Assembly: GCA_002633025.1 (NCBI GenBank)
Contig: NMRB01000390.1
Span: forward strand, 296,787-360,786
Origin: Notospermus geniculatus
Taxonomy: Eukaryota; Nemertea; Pilidiophora; Heteronemertea; Lineidae
Direction: 5' to 3'
Length of the DNA: 64,000 bases
Below the pieces are notes generated by a model, which ran no database searches, was not told the DNA's origin, and was given only the letters and a program-made list of their open reading frames with translations. Shown in pieces: positions 24,209 through 35,463 of this stretch; the stretch's first letter is position 1; each line of letters starts with the position of its first letter. The position numbers were made by a program, and so were the translations under genes.

Positions 24209-24344
24209 GCGTGTTCGGAAAGCTTCCTCGGGGAGGCTCGGGGAAGCAATTTCCTCCGCACGGTGACGCCAGGCTTACACCTTTGCCCCCAAGCTAAACT
24301 ATTCCGCAGCGTGGAACTATTAAAGATTGACGTCATATAGCCCC

Positions 24345-24938
24345 CTCCCCTCACTCACACACACACACACACACGCACTCTACAACCAGTGCAAGTTGAA
24401 GTTAGTGATGCAGATTTGCAGTGGTGCAGAATTTTGACAGTCTGAGTCTGCTTGCTGTGTACTGTGCATGCAGTGTGTGCTGTGATGCACAGTGCAGTGT
24501 CAATTGTCATATGGTGTGCCAGCAGCCCGGCCTTGTCATGGTCTCAGATTCAGGTAGCTAAATGGAGAGCAAAACGAACATTTTCATGAGGTACCAGAGA
24601 TCTTTCTGGCTCTTTCAGCAACGCATGGTTATGCAAAACGTGTGTGTTCAGTGTAAAAACCATCTTTGTTGATGCACGTGAAAGTTCATCTGCAGGGCAC
24701 GTGAGTTGGCAGCCAATGCATAGACGTCGATACTTTTACATTAGGCCTAGGCCTAGATACTAAAGTAACCAACATTTACCAATTTCCGATTTATAATAAA
24801 AATATTACACTTTACAAAGATACTGATCAGTTTATTTTTAGGTGAATATTGGTTTAGAACATTCAGCCAGCAAATCTAAATTTTTGTATCGACGGCTGCA
24901 TGCCATACACCAAACCACTGTTGGCATGTTTACATGTT
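24345..24938. repeat. ZMYND10 upstream duplication, copy 2
   Basis: Second copy; it ends about 50 bp upstream of the ZMYND10 ATG. CA-repeat length and several small indels differ from copy 1. Confidence 0.92.
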
Positions 24939-24987
24939 TATGCCTCCAAATCTCCTATAAAACGTCATTTTTCTCCATATCCTAGCC

Positions 24988-27900
24988 ATGAGTGCTGACC
25001 AGACGCAGGCATTGGTTTCAGTTGAGGCTGAAGCATATGTAGACGCCCTTGAATTATATGATTTGAAGGATATAGGATGTGAAAAGTAGGTTGTGATGCT
25101 GGCATGTCAGAATTTTCTGCTTGCATACAGGGTGTCTCAAAATAATACACTTCTTTCAAATTATGTATTTATTGTTAGGTTTGATTATGGTGTGTGTTGG
25201 TGTGGGTGGTATCTTTTTTGTCAACTTTCGTTTTCTTTCATCCCCAGATGGAGCCGCCAGCATGAATACCTTGAGAAGCTGAACATGCAAGCTGTAATCT
25301 GTGCCTCGGCCCAGGTCGATGAGTTCGTGAAAGAGTACCTAATCACCGCTGCCAAGGTAATACCCAGGGGGCAAAACCCCATTTTTGGTGAAAATGGGGG
25401 ACCGACTGCTGTAAAAGGCCACCCCCTCGTAATGTGTTCAGGGGACCCTCCTGAGTCACGCTAGGGTGGGTGGCCTATGAGATTTTTTGCAAGACGCCAA
25501 AAAATTGACTTTGAAGTGTTGTCTTTTTTGTATTGATAAGTTTGCAGTGAGAGGTGTTTATTTTCTGAAAGGTGATTGTCTGTTATATTTATGAAATGTT
25601 CTATTTTCAGATACCTTTACTCATCCATGATCTACTGACTACAGAAATTTGGAAACAGAAAATATTTCCCGAATTTTTCAATATCAACTTCCAACCAAAA
25701 ACTACATTCCCTCTTTACATTGTGGTAAGTGTAGTAAAAAAAGTAATGCTTTCTGGCCTCTTTGGAATGATTTCTCCTGGATAACAATGGGGGTGACAAT
25801 CAATGGTATTGAATGAGATACATTTCTTTAGCTCACTGGGGTGAGCTATTACGATGGTGCAGCGTCCGTCGTCCGTCGTCGTCCGTCGTCGTTGTCCGTT
25901 AGCAGGGCACGTTTCGTAACCGCTGGAGCTATTGATCTGAAACTTGGTACATATATACCCCTAGGTCAGATGACCCACGACACCAAGTTTCGGTCCGATT
26001 CGACTCTCAGTTTGACCACCAGGTGGCGGAAACCAAAAACANGTGTGTTGGTGTGGGTGGTATCTTTTTTGTCAACTTTCGTTTTCTTTCATCCCCAGAT
26101 GGAGCCGCCAGCATGAATACCTTGAGAAGCTGAATATGCAAGCTGTAATCTGTGCCTCGGCCCAGGTCGATGAGTTCGTGAAAGAGTACCTAATCACCGC
26201 TGCCAAGGTAATGTCATATGTGGTTATATTCACTACCATTGACTTCAGCACAGTGGAGTCAACTTAGTAAAACAGTTTGGCTTAAATTTTTGACCGAAGT
26301 GACTAGTTAAATGCCAAAGAAAATTCCTCATTGCTTGGATTCACAACGCTAATGCATTAATGTAATTCCTTGGATTCCTGCATAGTTCTGAAGTGTTGTC
26401 TTTTTTGTATTGAGAAGTTTGCAGTGAGCGGGGTTTATTTTCTGGTGGTGATTGTCTGTTATATTTATGAAATGTTCTGTTTTCAGATACCTTTACTCAT
26501 CCATGATCTACTGACTACAGAAATTTGGAAACAGAAAATATTTCCCGAATTTTTCAATATCAACTTCCAACCAAAAACTACATTCCCTCTTTACATTGTG
26601 GTAAGTGTAAAAAAAAGTAATGCTTTCTGGCCTCTTTGGAATGATTTCTCCTGGATAACAATGGGGGTGACAATCAATGGTATTGAATAATTTGAGATAC
26701 AATGTACATTTCTTTTTAACGTTGTGAACTTTTTCATTGGGAAGGAGTGGAGTTGCAATTAGCATCATGTCCCCCAACTTTTATACATGTCACCTTTATC
26801 CCAGCTGATAAGGAACTCGGAAAAGTTTGCTTTTCTCTTCTTCAGCTATATCATGAAGCAACTGTTGTAAATCTGTTAGAGACGGTCTTATTCCACCGAG
26901 AATCATGCGAGGCTGCTGAAGAGAGTATGCTGGATATATTAGATTACTGTTACCGAAAGTTGGCCTATTTAACAGCAAGGTAAGAGGTTACTTAGGAGGA
27001 TATCTCCAATATGGAAGGAGAACTTAATATCACTGAGTTCAGCTCAAATGAGTACCCGGTACTGGGTAAACCCATGTCACCTAGTATGTACATGTACTTG
27101 CAAGTCCACTGGTATCATTAGTAATCAGAAGTTATGCAACTGTGATGTTGGAAATTGCTTTAGCATTTCTGTATCAGAAAGGGAGATGGTCATTTGCTAC
27201 TCAGTTTTATCAGTTTTCAACAAAACATTTGCCATTTCAGATCTGATGAAGATGAAGAAGACGAAGAAAAAACAAAACCTGATGAAAAGCTTTCAAATTT
27301 AGAGGTGTGTTTCCTGAACTGGAGCCTGAACAATGGGCCATTCATATGAATAAAGATTAGTACCGGTAAATGCTTTACCGTACTTGAATTTTGCAATACA
27401 AATGCACTAGGCAATGCTGAAGTAAAAGCATTTGCTAGTCTTTTTTCATATGGCCCATTATCGTCTCTCTGCTATGCTGAGCAGGAAATAAAACAAGTTA
27501 CACAAGGATGCCATCCAAATCCTTCATTATGATGAAAAAGAACCTGGTGTATCGTCATTGTTACCTGTTAGATGTTGAGTTGCTTTACTGTGACTTGCTT
27601 CCTGATTACTTTTTAGGAACTTCAGCAACAGAAAGAGAAGATGGACTTCGACATAAGCATGAAAGCTGTGTCCATACTCAGATACATTACAGATCATTTA
27701 TCAGCGTAAGTCATTTTCCATTCGCTTGGATACTTCTCCTGCTTTACACCACTTGCATGAGAAGGGAATCATTTGACAAACCCCCTGTTGTCTAAACATT
27801 TAACTAGTTACGTAGACAGTTTTATTTCCCTTCTCTCTTTCCAGGTTACCTCTCAGTGTGATGACACGACTCCTGAACACACATGATGTTCCCATCTTAC

Positions 27901-30900
27901 TGGTACAGCTGGTCGACAATCCACCTTGGACAAGAGGAAAAGGAGGTAAGTACTGCTCGTATACCGGTATATGCATGTGGCACACTGCATGAACACTTTA
28001 CTACAATTGGATTCCACACTTCTAATATGCATCCCTAGAGGATTGTCGCAGTCTCTTGAACAGCCACTGAATTGAATCTTCAAGCACCTTTACTGTATTA
28101 CATTGTAATTGCAAATAATGTATATTTTCAGCACGAGTGAAAAAAAGTATGTTGATAACAAGTGGCAGGAGTTTTCCTATGAGGAAAGCATGAAACTCTC
28201 CAAGATTGAGGGGCAGGTAAGATGAACAATATAATATAATATGTACTTTAGTATATGAACCGACAAGGTTCTTGCCATGGAAGACAATCCTGTGTATCAA
28301 ATTATTCCATGTTATAAGACGTCTCTAACAGTATGACCTCTCTAGAACCTGAGGGGGGTCTGAGTGTGAAAAAAAGCAGGAGCTGCAAGAGTTGAAATTG
28401 CCCATGCCATGTTTATCTTCAGCATTAAAAATGCTGTGTTGTTCTTAATATGTTTATACTGTGGTCTCGGAGTTATGCCGGACTGGGGGCGGTCAGGCCT
28501 AGCCGTACTTTTAGGGAAGGTATAGCCCAAACAAAAATGATTTGGTATCGGGGCATGTCTCAGGATCATTCATATCCGCCCACACCACAATTTCAGTCCA
28601 CAGGCCGAACCCCAAATTCCCCAGAACCAATGGGTGGATATGGAGTCGAATCTGGCATAACTCTGAGACCACAGTATATACCGGTATGTGGTCATTTTAG
28701 GTATGGTTGACGTTGTACCACCTCCTGATGGACCAAGACTGTCAGAGGAAATATGAGCTCGATGATTATAAGAAGAATAGCATACTCAAGGTAATGGAAA
28801 CGTAACAGGTCTTTTCCCCTTGCCGGCCCTCCCTGCTTTACCCCCCATATTGCCCCCTGCTCCCCTCCCCATTTCTATCGGAGTTTTCGTGACTTAACAA
28901 TCCGGAGTTTCACTTCAAGTTGTTATTGTTAGACCTTCCTGTCTCTGGTTCCAGTTACGTTCTTACTTGACAGAGGTGATGTTAGATCAAATTCCAGCCC
29001 TGGGGGACTTACAACGGTACCTTGAGAACCTTTCCTTCATGGAACCTCCGCCAGCCAAGAAGGAGTTGGTCTTGGAACAGGTACGTCGCACTCTGAAACA
29101 TACACCTTTTGCTATAACAGGAGAATCCTGTTCCCAAATGGTACACTTTTGTTTGGTGCTTTTGTGAGTACCAGTTTCACTTGCAGTTATCAGCAGTTGG
29201 CGGTGTCAGAGTGGCAGAGTGGAAGCATCTGGACCTGCCATCTCTGAAGATCCAGGTTCAATCTCAAGTTCAACCCATTCTTCATTATGATTTCATACGA
29301 ATTGATTCAATCATCCCTAAGCAAGCAATTAAATTCACACTTTGCACTCTCTTGTTTCAAATTTATTTTTAGGTACCCGAAATCCGTGAAGGCATCCTTA
29401 AACGGTACGATGGAAAATGGATGTCAACAGCAAAGAAACAAGCCAAGATGTTCTTTACTCCTACAGCCGCTAATGTGAGAAGTATGTTGATAACAAGTGG
29501 CAGGAGTTTTCCTATGAGGAAAGCATGAAACTCTCCAAGATTGAGGGGCAGGTAAGATGAACAATATAATATGTACTTTAGTATATGAACCCACAAGGTT
29601 CTTGCCATGGAAGACAATCCTGTGTATCAAAATATATTCCATATTATAAGACATCTCTAACAGTATAACCTCTCTATTTAGAACCCGAGGGGGGTCTGAG
29701 GGTGGAAAAAAGCAGGAGCTGCAAGAGATGAAATTGCCCATGTCATGATTATCTTCAGCATTAAAAATGCTGTGCTGTTCTTAATATGTTCATGTATATG
29801 TGGTCATTTTAGGTATGGTTGACGTTGTATCACCTCCTGATGGACCAAGACTGTCAGAGGAAATATGAGCTCGATGATTATAAGAAGAATAGTATACTCA
29901 AGGTAATGGAAACGTAACAGGTCTTTTCCCCCTTGCCAGCCCCTCCCTGCTTTCCCCCATATTGGCCCCTGTTCCCCTCCCCATTTCTATCGGAGTTTTC
30001 GTGACTTAACAATTCGGAGTTTCATTTCGAATTATTGGGTCATATGAATAAAGACTAGTAAATGCTTTTACTTGAATTTTGCAATACAAATGCACTAGGC
30101 TATGCTGTACAAATCTGAAGGTAAAGCATTTGCTAGTCTTTATTCATATGAGCCAATGTTAGACCTTCCTGTCTCTGTTTCCAGTTACGTTCCTACTTGA
30201 CAGAGGTGATGTTAGATCAAATTCCAGCCCTGGGGGACTTACAACGGTACCTTGAGAACCTTTCCTTGATGGAACCTCCACCAGCCAAGAAGGAGTTGGT
30301 CTTGGAACAGGTACGTCACAATCTGAAACATACACCTTTTGCTATAACATAAGGATCCTGTTCCCAAATGGTGCAATGTTAAAGTCCGGCAACATCTAAC
30401 TGTGACCCAATGGAATGCAGAAGTCAGGAAATGACACAGGAATTTGCAATTTTCAATTATGCATTCAACTTGTGTAACCGGTGACGATCAGGTGTACACA
30501 ATTGGGCATCACTAAAGTCTGTTTGTATAGTCTGAAAATTCAACTAATATATTTCCTGCATTCCATTGGGTCGAAGTTAGATGTAGGCGGACTTTACACT
30601 TTTGTTTGGTGCTCTTGTCAGTACCAGTTTCACTTGCAGTTATCAGCAGTTGGCTTTGTCAGAGTGGCACAGTGCATGCATCTGGGCCTGCTATCTCTGA
30701 AGATCCAGGTTCAATCCCAAGTTCAACCCATTCTTCATTATGATTTCATACGAATTGATTCAATCATCCCTAAGCAAGCAATTAAATTCACACTTTGCAC
30801 TCTCTTGTTTCAAATTTATTTTTAGGTACCCGAAATCCGCGAAGGCATCCTTAAACGGTACGATGGAAAATGGATGTCAACAGCAAAGAAACAAGCCAAG

Positions 30901-31464
30901 ATGTTCTTTACTCCTACAGCCGCTAATGTGAGAGCTCAGGCAGAGAGGTGAGTAATTAGTATTTATGGGTTGTAAGATTGGTGTAATTGGAACAAGCGCC
31001 TGACACCTCTGAGGGTTCAATCCTAGTGAGACCTGTTGTTCATGTGAGAGAGAGGGCACCCGGTTTTAATAATGTAGGCCCAAACAGCATTTTCACCAGA
31101 TTTTGTCTTTCTGGCTTCAGACTTGCCGCAACCTACAATTTGGATGTGCTGGAGGGGCTACATTCAGAGCCTCCGAAGTGCGTGGTGTGTGGAGAACCAG
31201 CAACCAAGAGGTGCTCGCGCTGTAAGAGTGAATGGTACTGCCGAAGGTGAGTGGGCACTTTTCTCTGAAATCAAGTTGTTGTCTCACATTGCAATCTGCC
31301 AGGACCAACACATGTCTTCTTCTTCATTAATCCGCACTAATGTATGCCAACTGCTGTCTTTCAGGGAATGTCAAGTGAGCCATTACCCAAAGCACAAACA
31401 AGCCTGCAACTTGATACACGAGACAAATCAGAAGGCTGAGGACATGGTCAAGAAATCCAGCTGA
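24988..31464 (+). CDS. ZMYND10: ZMYND10 (BLU), with duplicated internal exons
   Basis: Cytoplasmic assembly factor for axonemal dynein arms, with a C-terminal MYND zinc finger. Exons: 24988..25085; exon 2 twice (25248..25356, 26099..26207); exon 3 twice (25611..25724, 26487..26600); 26846..26979; 27241..27304; 27617..27705; 27845..27945; 28132..28216; 28701..28790; 28955..29080; exon 11 at 30826..30947 (partial copy from 29373); 31121..31246; 31365..31464. Second copies of exons 8-10: 29481..29551, 29813..29902, 30185..30310. Motifs matching human: [105 protein letters not shown] and [36 protein letters not shown] then [17 protein letters not shown]. As assembled, exon 7 ends in phase 1 but exon 8 needs phase 2, so that junction is one base out. 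Confidence 0.93.
25191..25820 (+). repeat. ZMYND10 exon 2-3 duplication, copy 1
   Basis: From GTGTGTTGGTGTGGGTGGTA to past exon 3; matches 26043..26700. Intron 2 carries unique sequence after exon 2 in each copy (ACCCAGGGGGCAAAACCCC here). Confidence 0.93.
25832..26041 (+). repeat. GTCCGTCGTC-type dispersed element, truncated
   Basis: Starts GCTCACTGGGGTGAGCTATT, then GTCCGTCGTCCGTCGTCGTC, TTAGCAGGGCACGTTTCGTA and AGTTTCGGTCCGATTCGACT, as in 60071..61030. It is broken off at the N at 26042. Confidence 0.9.
26042..26042. other. Single N, contig join
   Basis: Sequence to the right restarts at GTGTGTTGGTGTGGGTGG, a motif already seen at 25191. Two contigs that overlap in homology were therefore placed end to end here. 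Confidence 0.9.
26043..26700 (+). repeat. ZMYND10 exon 2-3 duplication, copy 2
   Basis: Second copy of exons 2 and 3 with identical exon protein ([14 protein letters not shown]...; [14 protein letters not shown]...). It leads on into unique exon 4, so this copy is the one continuous with the rest of the gene. Confidence 0.93.
27332..27459. repeat. Foldback element, CATATGAATAAAG family, copy 1
   Basis: Ends AATGGGCCATTCATATGAAT and TTTCATATGGCCCATT, with arms GTAAATGCTTTA/AAAAGCATTTGCTAG. The centre TTGAATTTTGCAATACAAAT is shared with copies at 30034 and 31624. ZMYND10 intron 5. Confidence 0.88.
28455..28679. repeat. Foldback element present only in unit 1 of the exon 8-11 duplication
   Basis: TATACTGTGGTCTCGGAGTT and its complement AACTCTGAGACCACAGTATA form the ends. 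The matching place in unit 2 (about 29790) has no insert, so the element is polymorphic between the copies. Confidence 0.9.
29190..29270 (+). repeat. tRNA-like SINE head (candidate)
   Basis: TGGCAGAGTGG resembles a pol III A box and AGATCCAGGTTCAATCTC a B box about 45 bp later, the spacing of a tRNA-derived SINE. A second copy lies at about 30645-30730 in the duplicated unit. No functional tRNA cloverleaf could be built. Confidence 0.35.
30034..30157. repeat. Foldback element, CATATGAATAAAG family, copy 2 (unit 2 only)
   Basis: TTGGGTCATATGAATAAAGA ... TCTTTATTCATATGAGCCAA. The matching intron 9 site in unit 1 (about 28925) is uninterrupted. Confidence 0.92.
30381..30595. repeat. Foldback element, AAGTCCGGCAACATCTAAC family, copy 1 (unit 2 only)
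   Basis: AAAGTCCGGCAACATCTAAC with GACCCAATGGAATGC on the left; GCATTCCATTGGGTC and GATGTAGGCGGACTTT on the right. It is flanked by TA on both sides where unit 1 has a single TA. A relative is at 34361..34599. Confidence 0.92.
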
Positions 31465-31622
31465 TCCTGAGATGACTTGGACAAATCCAACTGATCCGGA
31501 GATATGTTGAACCCACCCAGTTGATTCTGAGATGTGTCGGACCAATCCAGCTGATCCTGAGATGTGTTGGCCCAATGCTGTTGATCCTGAGATGTGCTGG
31601 ATCAACCCAGCTGATCCTGTGA
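31455..31622. repeat. Minisatellite across the ZMYND10 stop codon
   Basis: A unit of about 34 bp, consensus CCAGCTGATCCTGAGATGTG plus TTGGACCAAT, about five copies. The first copy contains the TGA stop at 31462..31464. Confidence 0.9.
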
Positions 31623-31623
31623 C

Positions 31624-31747
31624 ATTGGGTCGTATGAATAAAGGCTAGCAAATGCTTTTACTTGAATTTTGCAATAGAAATGCACTAAGCAGTGCTGTAC
31701 AAATTTGAAGTAAAAGCATTTGCTAGTCTTTATTCGTATGACCCAAT
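31624..31747. repeat. Foldback element, CATATGAATAAAG family, copy 3
   Basis: CATTGGGTCGTATGAATAAA and TTTATTCGTATGACCCAATG are perfect mirror ends, with the same centre as the copies at 27332 and 30034. ZMYND10 3' UTR. Confidence 0.92.
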
Positions 31748-31950
31748 GACTTGAGTTGTTACTGTATGTCAGAACACATTGGATTCATGTACATCTGCCC
31801 TCTGCTGGGGAAGATGAGAATGAGCATGTGGAAATGGAGTTGACAAAATAGTTTCAATGTGATATCTTTACAAATTATTCTGTCCAGTTGCCATGCAACC
31901 GCACCCAATCAGTCAGTGATGTGTGCATGAATTATTGAGATTATTATTTT

Positions 31951-31956
31951 AATAAA
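31951..31956 (+). terminator. Poly(A) signal for ZMYND10
   Basis: AATAAA followed by GTTGTCAATTTTTC, about 490 bp after the stop. Confidence 0.65.
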
Positions 31957-32203
31957 GTTGTCAATTTTTCTAAGAAAACTTCTTTCTATTGACTGAGTTA
32001 TTCATCTTCCTGATTGCAGACAGCAAGTAATTGTCTATGGGGTATTTTCCTTGCCTTGTTGAAAGGTTAATCATGGCCTGATCCAATGCATCCCGAGACT
32101 CGGGGCATCTCACTCGGCTGTTGCATCCCTTATACGACATAGGAGATATGTCTGAATGACCGTTTTGAAAAAAAATTTCTCGGAGCACCCCTTGAGTTAC
32201 ATT

Positions 32204-32628
32204 CCTCTCGCAGTGTTTTCGTTCGCTATGTTCCGCTCACAAGACTGTTTCAAATAGCCGGTGTTATATCTGCCAGTGTTTCTGTGGGTGAGTGTGTCAC
32301 CCCTATTGTTTGGGAAACGCTAGCAGATAGATCGACATGTTTCTCTGTGTCCCCTATTGTCAAGTCGCCGCTTATCCATCAGACAACAGGAGGAAACACA
32401 GATGGGAACACCGGAAGGTGTTACACCGGTATTCTGCCGATTTACCCCCAGATGACACTATTTCTGTCCAACCAATCAGCGCCCACCATCAGGCTGCAAC
32501 TGAGCAAAATCCTAAAACACTTCCTGGCACAGCAGCGGGAACAGTAGTGGTGCCATCTGGCGGTAAATCGGCAGAATACTGGCTATTCGAAGCAGTGTTT
32601 TGTGAGTGAACGAAAACACTGCGAGAGG
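32204..32628. repeat. Large foldback element with CCTCTCGCAGTGTTTTCGTT ends
   Basis: Ends CCTCTCGCAGTGTTTTCGTT and GAACGAAAACACTGCGAGAGG are mirror copies. Inner arms also match (GCCGATTTACC/GGTAAATCGGC). 425 bp, no coding capacity. Confidence 0.88.
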
Positions 32629-33924
32629 AGTGGACTCATGAGTATGAAGTTGATAAACCCACACCTTTTTTCTGTCAATAGTGCTCACAGATATTGAGAA
32701 AAAATCCAACCAAAATTGAAATATCCCCATCTCAAACCATTAGTTGTTCAAAGAAGTCGAGGATGTATCACTCCTAGTGGCAGCACAGAATAATGTGTTT
32801 ACCCCACAGAACACTCATCGTCACTGGTAGCAGTGGTGGGCCTAATTTGGGTGTAGCAAATTGTAGTGTATGATAGGCAATCGGTATTTTACACAATGGC
32901 TCTTGGGAGAGGCAGTTCCAGTACAACAGATGTACTAAATTGAAAGTAATATGCATATTTGGTGATTTCAACGACATATAGATTTCGGTCCATCTTGCCT
33001 CCTTGACTAACAGATCAACACAGGATTCAGTAATTTGGCTGTGAAATTCACACTTTTATTGTTTTCTTAAAAAATGTATCGGTACAAAAGGACAACACTG
33101 AACACATACATTATGCAATAATACAAATGCAAACACTATGGCTACAAAACGTCAGAATTTGTGTTTTTGTTATCGTTCAAAAGTGTCCAGTTACAGTTGT
33201 TTTCAAACTGGATGTCTCGGGATGAAAATTTTCACCTACATTTGTATCAGCCCCAGGTGGTCTGGGAGTAAAGTATATGACTACCTTCCAGCCCTTCAGG
33301 AACCAGGGCATCTCTCCCATCATACAGTACACTGAACTGGATGGACTTCTTGCTATGGTGGGACATAGAGCCTCGACTTTATCACAACAAAGAATGTGTA
33401 TTACACGGGCCAGAATCGGGGACGCCGAATTCTAAGGACTTCACTCAAGTAACTGAAAGAAGGACTCCTTCCAAATCTTTTAACACAGGAATTTGGATAG
33501 TCCATGTAATTCAAGAATACTAGAAATTGAAAATTTTCAGTGCATCCTACAGTTCATGAAATACCGACTCCAAGATACAATTCATAACACAAGGGTTCTT
33601 CTTGAATATCATATATGTAATCTGACATCCAACAGTCAGTATCACTCGACATCTGATCTTGATCGCGAACCGTTAGACAGTTAACCCTCATCTAACCATG
33701 CTTTACCGCTCTCTCCCTGAGTGAACACTCAAGTCGGGCCTAAACACAGAAACTGACTTCAATCACAAAACAAAATACTGAAATAACAGAGGAAGAGCAT
33801 AAATACACTATCTGGAAGATATGTTCCTTTTCCTTCACTTATGGTCACCACGGGGCCTTATTGGAGAAGAATTGGCAATGTCTGCAATGAGCAGGCTTCC
33901 TTGGATTGCAAATTTCTGTTAATT

Positions 33925-34169
33925 ATAGACAAATCCCAATTGTCGAAAACGAGAAAGATCTGCGCACTTCCGCCGAAATCGTAAACAGAACCTCGGCTTG
34001 AAACTGAATGACGTGACACAGTAGAGAACCCAACGACAGTGACTTCAACGACGTTGCATCCGAGTCGACCATTGCTGAATCATGGATTACGTCACGTCAG
34101 CTGGTTTTAGGTCGAGGTTGTGTTTGCGATTTGGGCGGAAGTGCGCAGATCTTGGAATTTGTCTATACA
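33925..34169. repeat. Foldback element, AAGATCTGCGCACTTC family, copy 2
   Basis: TATAGACAAATCCC outer end, then AAAGATCTGCGCACTTCCGC; mirrored by GGAAGTGCGCAGATCTT and GGAATTTGTCTATA. Same family as 5697..5896. Confidence 0.85.
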
Positions 34170-34360
34170 TTAAGTACATTCATTGAATACAGGATGTTTG
34201 CAGTAAGAAGCAAGATATATGTATTCTGTGTTTACTTGCTTGGATAACACAACAATGCAGATAAATCAGTTATCAGGGCTTGAAAATAAGGATTTGGGCT
34301 CAGCAGTTTCAGACCAGTCTCATGTCGGAAGCTGTTTCTGAATGCTCTGGGGCTGTTTGT

Positions 34361-34599
34361 CAAGTCCGACAACATCTAACTTACTACGACCCAATGGAAT
34401 GCGGAAGTCATGTAATGTGGCAGAGCTTTGCGGTTTTTGATCATGTCTGTCGACCATTTGTGGTCGTTCCCCGATTGTTCGCGCTGTCCACCGGTTATTC
34501 AAGAGCCGCGTGTGATTCAAGGTCCGTAGAAAATTAATCCAACTATTGATTTCCTAACTTGCGCATTCCATTGGGTCGTAGTTAGATGATGCTGGACTT
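34361..34599. repeat. Foldback element, AAGTCCGACAACATCTAAC family, copy 2
   Basis: AAGTCCGACAACATCTAACT and TACGACCCAATGGAATGC are mirrored by GCATTCCATTGGGTCGTA and GTTAGATGATGCTGGACTT. Confidence 0.88.
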
Positions 34600-35463
34600 A
34601 TCTCTTGCCACAGACTACCAGACTATGTATTTTCAAACCCCGCCAGTCAAGATATTTACACATTCCTTGGTTGCCAATTCTTCAGCCGAAATTTTTGTTC
34701 AGTTGTTGCATGCAATATGTATGTGACCAGAATGTCCAACATCATAATAATAACAACAATAAATAAAATGACCATGGCCACAAGATGAGAGGAATTGTTG
34801 GACTTCGTGTAAAAAGAATCTATGGCCATTTCCGTTTTACTCTTACGTTGGCCCAGTTCTTATACAAAGCTAGCATTTTACTCAGTGAATTACAAAGCCA
34901 AATAACAGATGAATTACAATGTATTCAGTGACAAAAAATGCTAGATTTCGTTCGACCATGCTCTTCTACTTCAACATGATACAACAAATCAAAATTTTTA
35001 CACTTACAATGAAATATCTAGTGTACAGATAGTACGATAATCCAATCATTATTTATACAGTATCATGTATTTTCCTACGCTATCATTTTGTACCGATGTG
35101 GTGGTCCTCAAAGGAAATCCACTCTCAATTTACTGATATTTTAAGGAATGTTACAAAACAAGGTGGACGTTGTTTTTCTTGCAAGTTTATCTGATGGCCG
35201 AAAAAAGATACCAAGAAATATTAAAAAGTTCAGNAGACGAGGCCAGCTGAAACATCGATGTCAATGGAAGTACCAAAGCAAGATACATTTTATTCAACAG
35301 ATCAGTAACCAGAGACTGGCTGATGATATTTCTCATCAAGCCATGTAAAAATGTTACAAACTGAACAGCGTATTGTAACCAGGTGTTCTTACACACATTT
35401 CCAATACAGTTACTTGGTCTCGTCTCTGGGCTTACTGACTGTTGCCGCAAGCTATCCATCCGT

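Larger units (their letters stand above)
23211..24987. promoter_or_regulatory. Interval between divergent APMAP and ZMYND10, internally duplicated
   Basis: It should hold the missing APMAP first exon and both promoters. It contains poly-C (23492..23502), CA repeats and two copies of a segment of about 600 bp (23587..24208 and 24345..24938). No convincing exon was found apart from the ZMYND10 start at 24988. Confidence 0.5.
28145..29480 (+). repeat. ZMYND10 exon 8-11 block, first unit
   Basis: Holds exons 8, 9, 10 and the first 108 bp of exon 11. It breaks inside exon 11 after GCTAATGTGAGA and continues directly as mid-exon-8 sequence (AGTATGTTGATAAC). Unit 1 has a foldback element in intron 8 that unit 2 lacks. 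Confidence 0.93.
29481..30930 (+). repeat. ZMYND10 exon 8-11 block, second unit
   Basis: Second copy of exons 8 (5' truncated), 9, 10 and 11. It carries two foldback insertions absent from unit 1 (30034..30157 in intron 9 and 30381..30595 in intron 10). Confidence 0.93.
31957..35463. other. Region between convergent ZMYND10 and HMGB, including the HMGB 3' UTR
   Basis: No coding exon recognised. It holds three foldback elements (32204..32628, 33925..34169, 34361..34599). A minus-strand AATAAA (TTTATT at 33055..33060) would give the HMGB message a 3' UTR of about 2.4 kb; a nearer TTTATT lies at about 35289. Single N at 35234. Confidence 0.5.

Noticed and set aside
31327-31651. Repetitive minus-strand frames (HISGSTALGQ..., HLRINSIGPT...)
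   Set aside because: Antisense reading of the minisatellite and of ZMYND10 exon 13; no splice signals or family match.
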